From the NCBI RefSeq assembly GCF_041228105.1, contig NZ_CP166097.1, positions 2,728,001 through 2,792,000 of the forward strand: 64,000 nucleotides of DNA, read 5' to 3'. This document shows, piece after piece, positions 1-8,529 of this stretch. A model generated the notes under the pieces. That model did not search any database. It worked only from the letters and a program-made list of their open reading frames with translations, and was not told the origin of the DNA. Source of the DNA: Pectobacterium aroidearum. GTDB lineage: Bacteria > Pseudomonadota > Gammaproteobacteria > Enterobacterales > Enterobacteriaceae. The position numbers and the translations under genes are program-made. The first letter of the stretch is position 1, and every line of letters starts with the position of its first letter.

Positions 1-18
1 CGTCAGCCGCAGCGCTAA
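1..18 (+). CDS. 3' end of trpC/trpF (partial)
   Basis: The first 18 bases read as five codons (RQPQR) and a TAA stop, 16 nt before trpB. In enterobacteria the gene just upstream of trpB is the fused indole-3-glycerol-phosphate synthase / phosphoribosylanthranilate isomerase, so this is probably its last codons. The assignment rests on position alone. Confidence 0.45.
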
Positions 19-34
19 AACAGACGGGAAAATT

Positions 35-1225
35 ATGACATTACTCAACCCTTACTTCGGTGAATTCGGCGGACAATTTGTTCCGCAGATCCTCATGCCG
101 GCGTTACGCCAGCTGGAAGAGGCTTTCGTCAATGCACAAAAAGATCCTGAATTTCAGGCTGAATTTACCGATCTGCTGAAAAACTATGCGGGTCGTCCAA
201 CGGCGTTAACCCTGTGTCAAAACCTGACTGCTGGGACGAAAACCAAGCTGTATCTGAAACGCGAAGACCTGCTGCACGGTGGCGCGCACAAAACTAATCA
301 GGTGCTCGGGCAGGCCCTGCTGGCCAAGCGCATGGGTAAAAGCGAAATCATCGCTGAAACCGGTGCAGGCCAACACGGTGTCGCGACAGCGCTGGCTTGC
401 GCCCTTCTCGGCCTGAAATGCCGCGTTTATATGGGAGCAAAAGACGTTGAGCGCCAGTCGCCGAACGTCTTCCGTATGCGTCTGATGGGTGCAGAAGTGA
501 TTCCGGTTCACAGCGGTTCCTCTACGCTGAAAGATGCCTGTAACGAAGCGCTACGTGACTGGTCTGGCAGCTATGAAACCGCACACTATCTGCTGGGAAC
601 AGCGGCAGGCCCGCATCCTTACCCGACTATCGTGCGCGAATTTCAACGCATGATTGGTGAAGAGACGAAAGCCCAGATTCTGGAAAAAGAAGGTCGCTTG
701 CCGGATGCGGTATTGGCCTGCATCGGCGGTGGCTCTAACGCGATTGGAATGTTTGCTGATTTCATCGACGATACCAGCGTCCGTCTGATCGGCATTGAAC
801 CTGGCGGCTTGGGCATTGAATCCGGGCAGCACGGTGCACCGTTAAAACATGGTCGCCTCGGTATCTATTTCGGCATGAAGTCCCCCATGATGCAAACCTC
901 CGACGGACAAATTGAAGAGTCCTACTCTATTTCCGCCGGTCTGGATTTCCCGTCCGTCGGCCCGCAACACGCCTACCTGAACAGCATCGGTCGCGCTGAC
1001 TATGTCTCGATTACCGATGACGAAGCGCTGGATGCATTCAAAACGCTCTGCCGCAGTGAAGGCATTATCCCCGCGCTGGAATCCTCCCACGCGCTGGCAC
1101 ACGCCCTGAAGATGATTAAAGCGGAACCGGAGAAAGAGCAACTGCTGGTGGTCAACCTTTCAGGCCGTGGTGATAAAGACATCTTTACCGTGCATGATAT
1201 TTTGAAAGATCGGGGAGAAATCTAA
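35..1225 (+). CDS. trpB: Tryptophan synthase beta chain
   Basis: TrpB joins indole and L-serine to make L-tryptophan in a PLP-dependent reaction, as the beta subunit of the cytoplasmic alpha2-beta2 complex. The 396-residue protein has the family length. The PLP Schiff-base lysine is Lys86 in the GGAHKTNQ motif, and the cofactor phosphate loop GGGSNAIG lies near residue 232. The N-terminus ([13 protein letters not shown]) matches E. coli TrpB, which supports this start. Its TAA stop overlaps the trpA ATG by one base (TAATG), so translation is coupled as in other trp operons. The trp promoter and leader lie outside the window. Confidence 0.98.
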   Translation: MTLLNPYFGEFGGQFVPQILMPALRQLEEAFVNAQKDPEFQAEFTDLLKNYAGRPTALTLCQNLTAGTKTKLYLKREDLLHGGAHKTNQVLGQALLAKRMGKSEIIAETGAGQHGVATALACALLGLKCRVYMGAKDVERQSPNVFRMRLMGAEVIPVHSGSSTLKDACNEALRDWSGSYETAHYLLGTAAGPHPYPTIVREFQRMIGEETKAQILEKEGRLPDAVLACIGGGSNAIGMFADFIDDTSVRLIGIEPGGLGIESGQHGAPLKHGRLGIYFGMKSPMMQTSDGQIEESYSISAGLDFPSVGPQHAYLNSIGRADYVSITDDEALDAFKTLCRSEGIIPALESSHALAHALKMIKAEPEKEQLLVVNLSGRGDKDIFTVHDILKDRGEI

Positions 1226-2031
1226 TGGAGCGTTATCAACAGCTGTTTAATCGCCTGTCAGAGAAAAAGGAAGGCGCGTTCGTTCCCTTTGTCACACTGG
1301 GCGATCCCTCCCCCGAGCAGTCTCTGAAAATTATCGACACGCTGATTGCCGCCGGTGCCGATGCGCTGGAGTTAGGCGTGCCCTTCTCTGACCCACTGGC
1401 AGATGGCCCAACCATTCAGGATGCCAACCTGCGCGCCTTTGCTGCCAGCGTCAACCCCGGCCAGTGCTTCGAAATGCTGGCAACCATTCGTCAGAAATAC
1501 CCGGACATCCCGATTGGTCTGCTGATGTATGCCAATCTGGTCTTCAGCAACGGCATTGATGAATTCTATCAGCGCTGCGCGCAGGTTGGCGTTGATTCGG
1601 TGTTAGTGGCAGATGTTCCAGTGGCGGAGTCAGCGCCTTTCCGTACGGCTGCGCTGCGGCATGGCATTGCCCCTATTTTTATCTGCCCGCCCAATGCCGA
1701 CGATGAACTGCTGCGCGAGATCGCTTCCTATGGCCGCGGTTATACCTATTTAGTGTCGCGTGCGGGCGTAACCGGGGCAGAAAAACGCGCCCAACTACCG
1801 CTGAATCATTTGGTAACCAAACTGAACGAGTACCATGCTGCCCCTCCGCTGCAAGGATTTGGCATTTCCGATCCTACTCAGGTGCGGGAAACGTTAGCAT
1901 CAGGCGCTGCGGGTGCCATTTCTGGCTCGGCGATCGTGCGGATTATCGAAAAAAATCTGAACCAGCCTGACGTTATGCTGTCAGAGTTGCACACCTTTGT
2001 GAGTGAAATGAAAGCCGCTACGCGCTCATAA
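1225..2031 (+). CDS. trpA: Tryptophan synthase alpha chain
   Basis: TrpA cleaves indole-3-glycerol phosphate to glyceraldehyde-3-phosphate and indole, which is channelled to TrpB. The 268-residue TIM-barrel protein keeps both catalytic acids, Glu49 in [10 protein letters not shown] and Asp60 in LADGPT. The phosphate-binding end of the barrel (GISDP, then GAISGSAIV) is present near residues 212-236. The start is fixed by the one-base overlap with trpB. It is the last gene of the trp operon. No yciGFE-type genes follow, unlike E. coli. Confidence 0.98.
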   Translation: MERYQQLFNRLSEKKEGAFVPFVTLGDPSPEQSLKIIDTLIAAGADALELGVPFSDPLADGPTIQDANLRAFAASVNPGQCFEMLATIRQKYPDIPIGLLMYANLVFSNGIDEFYQRCAQVGVDSVLVADVPVAESAPFRTAALRHGIAPIFICPPNADDELLREIASYGRGYTYLVSRAGVTGAEKRAQLPLNHLVTKLNEYHAAPPLQGFGISDPTQVRETLASGAAGAISGSAIVRIIEKNLNQPDVMLSELHTFVSEMKAATRS

Positions 2032-2042
2032 CACTTTTCAGG

Positions 2043-2078
2043 CGCGCGATTTGTGCTTAACGCAAGCCGTATCGCGCG
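2043..2078 (+). terminator. Possible trp operon terminator hairpin
   Basis: CGCGCGAT pairs with ATCGCGCG 20 bases later, and the loop can form an inner GCTT/AAGC stem. It begins 12 nt after the trpA stop. A T-run does not follow, so it may act as a Rho-assisted or RNA-stabilising end. Confidence 0.4.
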
Positions 2079-2415
2079 TCGAATAATGTTTCAATTCATT
2101 TCTTATTTAATTAACCTGAAATATCTGCAATTATTATTTAATGTCCAATTCATTATAATTGTAATAAATGTTTTCAAATTGAAATAATTATTTAATTCCA
2201 CATTAAAGAAAAAATTAATTAACCATTCCTTTTTAAACTGCATAAATCCCGCCAATAAAATACGAAGAAAATCACAGAATTGAGATCGTTTTTAATTTTC
2301 TCTTTTTAACGATCTCGTTCACATTACTGTAAGAAATAATAAATAGAATGGAACCGCTGAACAAAAGTGGCAGCGCGTTTTTAAATAATAATTCTCTTTG
2401 ACTTGGGATAATAAA
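2079..2415. other. A+T-rich intergenic region before the kdgM-like gene
   Basis: About 340 bp, very rich in A and T, with no credible ORF. It must hold the promoter of the porin gene. CRP- and KdgR-type sites would be expected here from kdgM biology. Only a TCACA half-site near 2319 and loose GAAA/TTTC pairs are visible, so no operator is called. Confidence 0.4.
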
Positions 2416-3147
2416 ATGAAAGCTAAAATATTGACGATGATGGTAACCTCCTTAATCAGCTTAAGCTCCATGGCTGTTACGATTGACTATCGTCATGAAA
2501 TGAATGATACGGCAAAAAACGATCATAAAGATCGCCTGCTGATGTCCCACCGTTTTGACAACGGTTTTGGCCTGTCGATGGAAGGCAAATGGGGTCAATC
2601 AGGCAGCGATAAAACGCCAAATAAACCGTTTAACGAAACGGTCAGCAACGGTACTGAAGTGACCGCCAGCTACCTATATAAATTCGATAAAACTTTTGGG
2701 CTGGAAGGTGGTTTAAACATGGTTTCCACTTCCAACAACAACAACTATCGTCCATATATCAAAGGTTCGGTTAACATCACCGATTCTCTGTATTATGCTC
2801 TGCGCTATCGTGCATCCTATCTGCGTAATAGCAACAACATCGGTAACCCGAATTCTGCTACAAACCCTACTAGCATTAAAGGTTACACCATCACCAGTAC
2901 GCTGGGTTATAAACTGCCAGCCAACTTCGTGGTTGAATACGAATTTGAATACGACAAGAAAACTAAAGCGGGTTCTGTTGGCTATATTGCAGACAATGAC
3001 AACTATGGTCTGACTCATAACGTTAAATTAGCCTATAAAGTCGACAAAAACTGGACGCCTTACGCTGAAGTCGGCAACGTGGTTGGCAGCACAACAACTG
3101 ACGAACGTCAAACTCGTTACCGCGTTGGTGTACAGTACAATTTCTAA
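2416..3147 (+). CDS. KdgM-family oligogalacturonate-specific porin
   Basis: This is a small outer-membrane beta-barrel protein of the KdgM/KdgN family, which lets acidic pectin oligomers through the outer membrane of soft-rot bacteria. The start is taken at the ATG giving MKAKILTMMVTSL, because this yields a normal signal peptide cut after SSMA; the mature protein then begins VTIDYRHEMND, the family's N-terminal strand. A TTG start 18 bp upstream would spoil the signal peptide. The 243-residue precursor ends in the barrel signature RYRVGVQYNF with a terminal Phe. It is a single-gene unit closed by a strong terminator. Which KdgM paralogue it is cannot be told here. Confidence 0.9.
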   Translation: MKAKILTMMVTSLISLSSMAVTIDYRHEMNDTAKNDHKDRLLMSHRFDNGFGLSMEGKWGQSGSDKTPNKPFNETVSNGTEVTASYLYKFDKTFGLEGGLNMVSTSNNNNYRPYIKGSVNITDSLYYALRYRASYLRNSNNIGNPNSATNPTSIKGYTITSTLGYKLPANFVVEYEFEYDKKTKAGSVGYIADNDNYGLTHNVKLAYKVDKNWTPYAEVGNVVGSTTTDERQTRYRVGVQYNF

Positions 3148-3220
3148 TGGTTAATACCCTATAGATAATTGCTGCAATAAAATAGCGTTCTCTTTATTGG
3201 TTTGTTATTTCCTGTCTATA

Positions 3221-3253
3221 AAAACGGCGACGTTATTTACGTCGCCGTTTTTT
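3221..3253. terminator. Bidirectional terminator between kdgM-like gene and ompW
   Basis: AAAACGGCGACGT pairs with ACGTCGCCGTTTT around a TATTT loop, giving a 13-bp stem with T-runs on both strands. It sits between the convergent porin and ompW genes and can end both transcripts. Confidence 0.9.
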
Positions 3254-3273
3254 ACATCAAATTAAATTAACCA

Positions 3274-3906
3274 TCAGAAGCGGTAACCTACACCAAACAT
3301 AAAGGCCCATGGATCAAGCTTAGTATGGATACTTTGCTGAGCGTTACCGGCTTTAAATTTCACATCGGTATCAATATCCATCCACCATACGGACATGTTT
3401 ACTAGCCAATTCTTGTCCAAGTTGTAATCCAGCCCAGCCTGTGCAGCAACGCCCCAGGAATTTTTCAGGCTTAGATCGCTCAGACCCGCACCTGTCCCCT
3501 TGTCATTAAATTTCTCATCGAAGAACATCGTGTAATTCAGACCAACGCCCAAATAAGGACGTAACTTATCTTGAGCATCACCAAAATAGTACTGCGCGAC
3601 CAGTGAAGGCGGCAGGTGCTTCACTTCTGCAATCGTGCCCGTACCGGGTGTTCCGACTTTGTGTTTGAATGGGGTGGCCGCGAGCAATTCAACCCCAATA
3701 TTGTCCGTCACCATGTAGCTGAAAGTCAGGCCCAACTGAGTATTGTTGCTAACCTGAAACTCCCCCAACCCCAGCACGTTGTCCGAACTTTCAGCAGGAC
3801 GCACCGTTGCTGAGCCTGCCCGAACAATAAAATCACCCGCTTGATGAGCCTGTGCCAACGCAGGCATAAACGCCGCTGCCAACAATAATAAAGATGTCTT
3901 TTTCAT
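3274..3906 (-). CDS. ompW: Outer membrane protein W
   Basis: OmpW is an eight-stranded outer-membrane barrel with a narrow hydrophobic channel. The start is set at the ATG giving MKKTSLLLLAAAFMPALAQA, a clean signal peptide with GGAG 7 nt upstream; an ATG four codons earlier gives a poorer leader. The mature part begins HQAGDFIVRAGSATVRP, the OmpW family start, and the protein ends GVGYRF with the C-terminal Phe required for barrel insertion. Length (210 residues) is normal. A perfect FNR box lies about 150 bp upstream, in keeping with the oxygen control of ompW known in enterobacteria. Confidence 0.96.
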   Translation of the reverse strand: MKKTSLLLLAAAFMPALAQAHQAGDFIVRAGSATVRPAESSDNVLGLGEFQVSNNTQLGLTFSYMVTDNIGVELLAATPFKHKVGTPGTGTIAEVKHLPPSLVAQYYFGDAQDKLRPYLGVGLNYTMFFDEKFNDKGTGAGLSDLSLKNSWGVAAQAGLDYNLDKNWLVNMSVWWMDIDTDVKFKAGNAQQSIHTKLDPWAFMFGVGYRF

Positions 3907-4052
3907 TACCCACTCCATTTATAGGGTTTAAAATTCGAGCGAAATATAACCCTAAGTAGGTATCCTTGTTTTAAGCCAGATCACATCTTTTAAAGATTTT
4001 ACACTCAAATTGAACCACATCATTTATCGCTAACTGATTAAAAATACTAGAA

Positions 4053-4066
4053 TTGATCCAAATCAA
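4053..4066. promoter_or_regulatory. FNR box between ompW and the divergent cysteine-cluster gene
   Basis: TTGAT-CCAA-ATCAA is an exact match to the FNR consensus TTGATnnnnATCAA. It is centred about 153 bp upstream of the ompW start and 130 bp upstream of the divergent gene. A class II ompW promoter would start transcription near 4018, where the minus strand offers an A+T-rich -10 (GATAAA). Control of either gene is possible. Confidence 0.7.
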
Positions 4067-4189
4067 TAAATGGCGAAAGATACATAACGTGCGCTGCCAG
4101 CAAATTGCGTTACCGCGCGGACGCATTCAACGGTAGATTTTTATTTTCATTAATGTGATTCACGCTGGCTGGGGGCAGTTAGTCATCCA

Positions 4190-4594
4190 ATGAGCGATAA
4201 TACCTGTATGCACTGTGGCGCATGCTGCGCTTATTTCAAGGTGTCTTTCTATTGGGCTGAAGCGGATGACGGTGGCGGTGTTGTACCTTCTTCGCTCACC
4301 GAACCCGTTTCCCCTTTTTTACGCTGCATGGCGGGTACGAACAGCAAAACCCCGCACTGCCAGGCGTTGGAAGGCACAATCGGGGATACCGTTAGTTGTT
4401 CTATTTATGTTAATCGCCCTTCATCGTGCCGTGAATTTATGCAATCCGGTGAAAATGGACAGACCAATGATGCCTGCAATCGGGCACGGGAAAAGTATGG
4501 TCTGCCACCTTTGGTAACCCTTTCATCACCGTCTTTCATTACTGAAGGGAAAAACAGCATTGCATCACTGACGGGGTGCCACAGTACGGATTAA
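4190..4594 (+). CDS. YkgJ-family CxxCxxCC cysteine-cluster protein
   Basis: A 134-residue cytoplasmic protein of the CxxCxxCC (YkgJ) family, thought to bind zinc or an iron-sulfur centre. The N-terminal motif is CMHCGACC (residues 6-13). Further cysteines follow in RCMAG, PHCQAL, VSCSIY, SSCREF and DACNRA, the family pattern. The biochemical role is unknown. It is divergent from ompW and upstream of yciC, though a gap of about 60 bp and a fresh ribosome site separate them. The ATG lacks a strong Shine-Dalgarno sequence. YcgN at the far end of the window belongs to a related family. Confidence 0.85.
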   Translation: MSDNTCMHCGACCAYFKVSFYWAEADDGGGVVPSSLTEPVSPFLRCMAGTNSKTPHCQALEGTIGDTVSCSIYVNRPSSCREFMQSGENGQTNDACNRAREKYGLPPLVTLSSPSFITEGKNSIASLTGCHSTD

Positions 4595-4652
4595 CAGGTT
4601 ACAATCACGAGTTAAGTTCTATCCGTTGATTTATCTTTTTCAAGGAGCCTGC

Positions 4653-5405
4653 ATGCCTATCACGGCTAACACGTTGTACCGTGACACAATGAACTTTACC
4701 CGCAACCAGTTCATCAGCATCTTAATGATGTCACTGTTGACGGCCTTCATTACTGTCATACTGAATCATGCGCTATCGCCTTCTGTAGACGAGTTACGGA
4801 TTCTGAGCAGTTCCGGCAGCGATCTGTCATCTTCTGTCGAATCCGGCCTGATGGACTTGATTCAGCAGATGACGCCGGAACAACAAACCGTGTTGCTAAA
4901 AATGTCGGCGGCGGGCACCTTTGCTGCGTTAGTGGGCAACGTGCTGCTGACGGGCGGCGTTCTGATGCTGATCCAACTGGTCTCTGACGGGCACCGTACC
5001 AGCGCACTGCGTGCGATTGGCGCTTCCACGCCTTTTTTACTGCGCTTACTTTTTCTGATTCTGCTATGCACGCTGCTCATCCAGCTTGGCATGATGCTTC
5101 TGATCATTCCTGGCGTGCTGCTGGCCATCGCACTGAGTTTGTCGCCCGTGATTGTCGTCACTGAAAAAAGCGGGATTTTCAGCGCGATTAAAGCAAGCAC
5201 CAAATTGGCCTATGGCAACTTACGCGCAACCGCGCCAGCCATTGTAATGTGGTTGTTGGCTAAAATCGCTATTTTGCTGGTCGTGTCGAAGTTACCGATT
5301 TCCTCACCTACCGTGCTCGGCGTGGTTCTGAACGGATTAAGCAACCTGATCTCCGCTATCCTGCTGATTTATCTCTTCCGCCTTTATATGCTGCTGCGCG
5401 CATAA
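4653..5405 (+). CDS. yciC: YciC-family inner membrane protein (UPF0259)
   Basis: A 250-residue integral membrane protein of unknown function. The N-terminus [20 protein letters not shown] is the family start, and AAGGAG lies 7-8 nt upstream, so this ATG is preferred over an upstream TTG. About six hydrophobic segments can be seen (near residues 20-40, 87-108, 127-148, 150-168, 196-215 and 223-245). It lies between the YkgJ-like gene and yciB in the conserved ompW-yciC-yciB-yciA-tonB order. Confidence 0.93.
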   Translation: MPITANTLYRDTMNFTRNQFISILMMSLLTAFITVILNHALSPSVDELRILSSSGSDLSSSVESGLMDLIQQMTPEQQTVLLKMSAAGTFAALVGNVLLTGGVLMLIQLVSDGHRTSALRAIGASTPFLLRLLFLILLCTLLIQLGMMLLIIPGVLLAIALSLSPVIVVTEKSGIFSAIKASTKLAYGNLRATAPAIVMWLLAKIAILLVVSKLPISSPTVLGVVLNGLSNLISAILLIYLFRLYMLLRA

Positions 5406-5542
5406 TTACCGTTCTTCGCCTATGCCGCAACTCCGGCGGCATAGGCTTCGCCAGTTCCCGCGTTCACGACTTGCCCAATCGTAATTTTCTGCAAATTATT
5501 ACAATATCTCGGGAATGGTGTTCCACAATGGAGGATAATGGC

Positions 5543-5605
5543 ATGAGCTATCGGATAACTCTTGTGGGTTATGATTACGACACTTTGAGTGATGGATTGA
5601 CATAA
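5543..5605 (+). CDS. 20-codon upstream ORF overlapping the yciB start
   Basis: The ORF reads [20 protein letters not shown] and its TAA overlaps the yciB ATG by one base (TAATG). GGAGG lies 8 nt before its ATG, stronger than anything available to yciB itself. An in-frame ATG at 5528 would add MEDNG. The arrangement suggests that its translation feeds ribosomes to yciB, as leader peptide or small protein. I do not recognise a family. Coding status is inferred from the ribosome site and the overlap only. Confidence 0.5.
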   Translation: MSYRITLVGYDYDTLSDGLT

Positions 5606-6171
5606 TGAAGCAACTTCTTGATTTTATACCGTTGGTCGTGTTTTTTGCGGCCTATAAACTTTATGACATCTATATCGCATCGGGTGCACTGATTGCGGCA
5701 ACGGCGCTGTCACTCGCAGTCACCTGGGTGATGTATCGTAAAATAGAGAAAATGACGCTGGTCACCTTTGCGATGGTCGTCGTTTTTGGCTCGCTAACGC
5801 TGGTGTTCCATAACGATCTGTTTATCAAGTGGAAAGTCACCATCATCTACGCATTGTTTGCCGTTGCTCTGCTGGTTAGCCAGTTTGTCATGAAGCAGAC
5901 GCTGATTCAGAAGATGCTGGGTAAAGAATTAACCTTACCGCAATCCGTCTGGGGGAAATTGAATTTCGCCTGGGCCATGTTCTTTCTGGTGTGTGGACTG
6001 GTTAACATCTATATTGCTTTCTGGTTACCGCAAAGCGTTTGGGTCAATTTCAAAGTCTTTGGCCTGACTGGTGTGACGCTGCTGTTTACGCTGATGTGTG
6101 GCGTTTACATCTACCGCCATTTGCCTGGCGACCAGGAAAAACCAGAAGAAGAAAAAAGCGAGCAGCCATAA
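5605..6171 (+). CDS. yciB: YciB/IspZ inner membrane septation protein
   Basis: A polytopic inner-membrane protein of the YciB/IspZ family, linked in enterobacteria and Shigella to cell division and envelope synthesis. The N-terminus [21 protein letters not shown] is the family signature. Five hydrophobic segments span the rest, and [19 protein letters not shown] near residues 105-125 is the conserved loop. At 188 residues it is slightly longer than usual because of a charged tail ([13 protein letters not shown]). The start is fixed by homology and overlaps the stop of the upstream small ORF. Confidence 0.95.
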   Translation: MKQLLDFIPLVVFFAAYKLYDIYIASGALIAATALSLAVTWVMYRKIEKMTLVTFAMVVVFGSLTLVFHNDLFIKWKVTIIYALFAVALLVSQFVMKQTLIQKMLGKELTLPQSVWGKLNFAWAMFFLVCGLVNIYIAFWLPQSVWVNFKVFGLTGVTLLFTLMCGVYIYRHLPGDQEKPEEEKSEQP

Positions 6172-6207
6172 TTCGCTAAAGCAATACACCGTGTTTGATA
6201 AAGACAC

Positions 6208-6245
6208 TATACCCGTCAGCAAGAACGCTTTGATCGACGGGTATA
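6208..6245. repeat. Short inverted repeat between yciB and yciA
   Basis: TATACCCGTC and GACGGGTATA form a perfect 10-bp stem around an 18-base loop. The arms match the outer end (TATACCCGTCA) of the larger dispersed repeats at 24473 and 37939. It may be a remnant or short derivative of that family, and it would fold in the yciB-yciA transcript. Confidence 0.55.
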
Positions 6246-6275
6246 CTCAACTTAACCAACTTGACTGATTGCACA

Positions 6276-6698
6276 ATGAGCACACAAAACGTGTTACCAC
6301 AGGGCGAACTGGTTCTCCGCACGCTGGCAATGCCAGCCGATACCAATGCGAACGGGGATATTTTTGGCGGCTGGCTGATGTCACAAATGGACATCGGCGG
6401 CGCAATTTTGGCGAAAGAAATTGCCGAAGGGCGTGTCGTTACCGTACGGGTTGATGGAATGTCGTTCTTAAAACCTGTCGCCGTTGGCGATGTGGTTTGC
6501 TGTTATGCGCGTTGTTTACGGACTGGTCGCAGTTCTATCAACGTCAACGTTGAAGTCTGGGTAAAGAAAGTCTCGTCTGAGCCGATTGGCCAGCGCTATC
6601 GGGCGACCGAAGCGTTATTCACCTACGTCGCGGTAGATGAAGAAGGTCATCCACGTGAACTGCCAGCGGGTAAAAGCAATTTCACGCCAAGCGAGTAG
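6276..6698 (+). CDS. yciA: Acyl-CoA thioester hydrolase YciA
   Basis: YciA is a hotdog-fold thioesterase that hydrolyses a wide range of acyl-CoA esters. The 140-residue protein carries the motif NANGDIFGGWLMSQMD (near residues 24-39), with the catalytic Asp of GDIFGG, then VTVRVDGMSFLKPVAVGD. The ATG giving MSTQNVLPQGEL is chosen by match to E. coli; a TTG five codons upstream is less likely. It lies in the yciB-yciA-tonB block and converges on tonB. Confidence 0.96.
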   Translation: MSTQNVLPQGELVLRTLAMPADTNANGDIFGGWLMSQMDIGGAILAKEIAEGRVVTVRVDGMSFLKPVAVGDVVCCYARCLRTGRSSINVNVEVWVKKVSSEPIGQRYRATEALFTYVAVDEEGHPRELPAGKSNFTPSE

Positions 6699-6770
6699 TG
6701 TCCGGCATCATTCTGACGTAAGTGCGACGTCATCTATCCTGAATAATTAATGGATATATCGAACTAACGA

Positions 6771-6812
6771 AAACGGGGTGTCATCAGCTAACGATGGCAC
6801 CCCGTTTCTTTT
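6771..6812. terminator. Bidirectional terminator between yciA and tonB
   Basis: AAACGGGGTGTCATC pairs with GATGGCACCCCGTTT (15 bp with one G-T pair) around AGCTAAC, followed by CTTTTTT on the plus strand and by TTTTCG on the minus strand. It separates the convergent genes yciA and tonB. Confidence 0.9.
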
Positions 6813-6827
6813 TTGGACTGGCATGAA

Positions 6828-7586
6828 TTATTCGACGGCTGCCCCGCCATCAATTTTAAAGACGATGGTCACAACCAGATCTTTACCCGGCTTGCCAGAT
6901 TCGTAACGCCATTTGCGCATCGCCTGTTTGATATCACGCTCGAACATATTACGCGGTTCGGCAGAAAGCACGCGAACGTTATCAACACGTCCAGACTCAT
7001 CCACATCAAACTGCATTTTTACCCGGCCCTCAACGCGCAGGGAAAACGCGCGAGCAGGATACTGAGGCTGTGCGCGGCTCAGCGGGCGTGGCCCACTAGA
7101 CTGCGTGCTTGCTGCTGGCGCAGGCGCCTGCTTCACCGGTGCATTATTCACGTTGCGCGTCGGTTCTTCGCTGGTAAACGGCGAAGGCGGCTGTTTTTCA
7201 ACGGTTGGTTCACGCTTAACCAGCTTCGGCTGTTCAACCTTCTTCACTGGCTTAGGTTCCGGTTTAGGCTTCGGCGGCTTGGGCTTTGGTTCAGGCAATG
7301 GCATAGGAACCGGCTGCGGGACGGGCTCCGGCTCTGGAATCGGTTCCGGCTCAGGTTCAGGCTGCTTAACCGGTTCTGGCTCAGGGGCAGATTTGGCAGC
7401 AGGAGCCGCTTCATAGGCCGCAGGGTTCACCATCACAACACTAATGGGTTTGGATTCCTGCGGTAATTCGATCGAATTATTAAACGATGCGTACAGCAAA
7501 CCTGCAATCAGTGAACCGTGAAAACCAACTGAAAGTATGAATGGCCATGAGTAACGGCGGGTCAAAAAAAACTTTTTTTGCGGCAT
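6828..7586 (-). CDS. tonB: Energy-transducing protein TonB
   Basis: TonB spans the periplasm and transmits proton-motive force from ExbB-ExbD to outer-membrane siderophore and B12 receptors. The 252-residue protein has an N-terminal anchor (about residues 16-35, with [17 protein letters not shown]), a long Pro-rich spacer (residues 68-135) built of PEPEP and KPKPKP runs, and a C-terminal domain. That domain includes the family motif [15 protein letters not shown], in which the YP pair corresponds to the Gln160-region contact with TonB boxes. It is monocistronic, as in E. coli, and a Fur-box-like site lies just upstream. Confidence 0.97.
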   Translation of the reverse strand: MPQKKFFLTRRYSWPFILSVGFHGSLIAGLLYASFNNSIELPQESKPISVVMVNPAAYEAAPAAKSAPEPEPVKQPEPEPEPIPEPEPVPQPVPMPLPEPKPKPPKPKPEPKPVKKVEQPKLVKREPTVEKQPPSPFTSEEPTRNVNNAPVKQAPAPAASTQSSGPRPLSRAQPQYPARAFSLRVEGRVKMQFDVDESGRVDNVRVLSAEPRNMFERDIKQAMRKWRYESGKPGKDLVVTIVFKIDGGAAVE

Positions 7587-7624
7587 AGTCTGTCTTTATC
7601 CTCTTATGCCGCCCAAGTTTAAAT

Positions 7625-7643
7625 GCAAATAGCAATCATATTC
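7625..7643 (-). promoter_or_regulatory. Fur box upstream of tonB
   Basis: GCAAATAGCAATCATATTC matches the 19-bp Fur consensus GATAATGATAATCATTATC at 12 positions, including the AATCAT core. It is about 40-57 bp upstream of the tonB start, where Fur would be expected to repress tonB under iron sufficiency. Confidence 0.6.
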
Positions 7644-7835
7644 AATAACAACCCGTGGAATTGTCAAAAAAACAGAAATCGTGGGGGGATTACTCTGGCA
7701 AATCAACCTATTGTCCTCGAACAACATCACGTATGATGGTAGAAACACGCGTCTCTTACCCGATAGCGTTTGGCCACTGGGCGCTAGCCCGGCATCCCAA
7801 ACGAACAAGGGTACCTTCCTACCTGTGAGGTCACT

Positions 7836-8132
7836 ATGCTCTATGTCATTTATGCTGAAGATAATGTTGATTCATTAGCAAAACGCCTATCGGTAAGACC
7901 CGATCATCTTGCCCGGTTACAGGCATTGCGCGATCAGGGGCGACTGATTACTGCGGGGCCTTTACCTGCTATCGACAGCGACGATCCCGGCCAAGCTGGC
8001 TTTAGCGGTTCCGTCATTATCGCCGAATTCGCGTCACTGGATGAGGCAACAGCGTGGGCTGATGCCGACCCCTATATCGCGGCAGACGTCTATAAACACG
8101 TCAGCGTGAAGCCATACAAGAAAGTGTTTTAA
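7836..8132 (+). CDS. yciI: YciI-family protein
   Basis: A 98-residue alpha/beta-barrel dimer of the YCII superfamily with unknown reaction. It has the family start MLYVIYAED and the conserved histidine-aspartate pair (H24 in [11 protein letters not shown], and [10 protein letters not shown] near residue 80). GAGGT lies 6 nt before the ATG. It is divergent from tonB, as in E. coli, but kch, which follows in E. coli, is missing here. Confidence 0.94.
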   Translation: MLYVIYAEDNVDSLAKRLSVRPDHLARLQALRDQGRLITAGPLPAIDSDDPGQAGFSGSVIIAEFASLDEATAWADADPYIAADVYKHVSVKPYKKVF

Positions 8133-8137
8133 GGTTC

Positions 8138-8404
8138 ATACTCTAAATAATTCGAGTTTCAGGACAAAACGTTAGCGTTTTGAACAGCGCTTGCGCTGAC
8201 CCTGAAGGGGTGAGGCCATAAGGCCGAATAACGCGGCAAGAGAAGGAATCCCGATGAGCTTACTCAGGTAAGTGATTCGGGTGAGTGACAAATTTGCCAG
8301 AGGCAGATTTGAGCGCTGCTTGCAGCGACCCCAACGGGGCGAGGTCCACGCGAGTGGGCCGAGTAGCGTAGCCAACGTACATGTAACTTGAAGTATGACG
8401 AGTC
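8138..8404. repeat. Dispersed repeat, copy 1 (long form)
   Basis: This non-coding element of about 267 bp begins ATACTCTAAATAATTCGAGTT and ends AACTTGAAGTATGACGAGT. The ends are imperfect inverted repeats of each other. Inside are repeated modules (GACCC..GGGG.GAGG..CCGA.TA occurs twice, near 8200-8230 and 8323-8365). Related copies lie at 24473-24671 and 37939-38137. The open frame on its minus strand is not thought to be coding. The 125 bp from here to the next gene hold only its promoter and leader. Confidence 0.8.
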
Positions 8405-8529
8405 TATTGATACAGGTCATGATTGGAGGGAAAAATCATGACCCTTTACCTCCCCGCTAAAAGCTGAAATATTTTAGTCATTTAACAATGATAGTTTGAC
8501 CGCTATTCATATATAGAGGGTCAACAATC

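Noticed and set aside
2079..2415. KdgR box upstream of the kdgM-like gene
   Set aside because: Expected from biology, but the GAAA/TTTC pairs seen do not have the spacing and flanks of the KdgR consensus.
6813..7466. Long plus-strand frames inside tonB (Arg-rich and Gly/Ser-rich)
   Set aside because: They mirror the Pro/Glu/Lys repeats of TonB in other frames; low-complexity codons avoid stops by composition.
8172..8420. 82-codon minus-strand frame in the dispersed repeat
   Set aside because: The other repeat copies do not keep the frame, so it is not a protein shared by the family.
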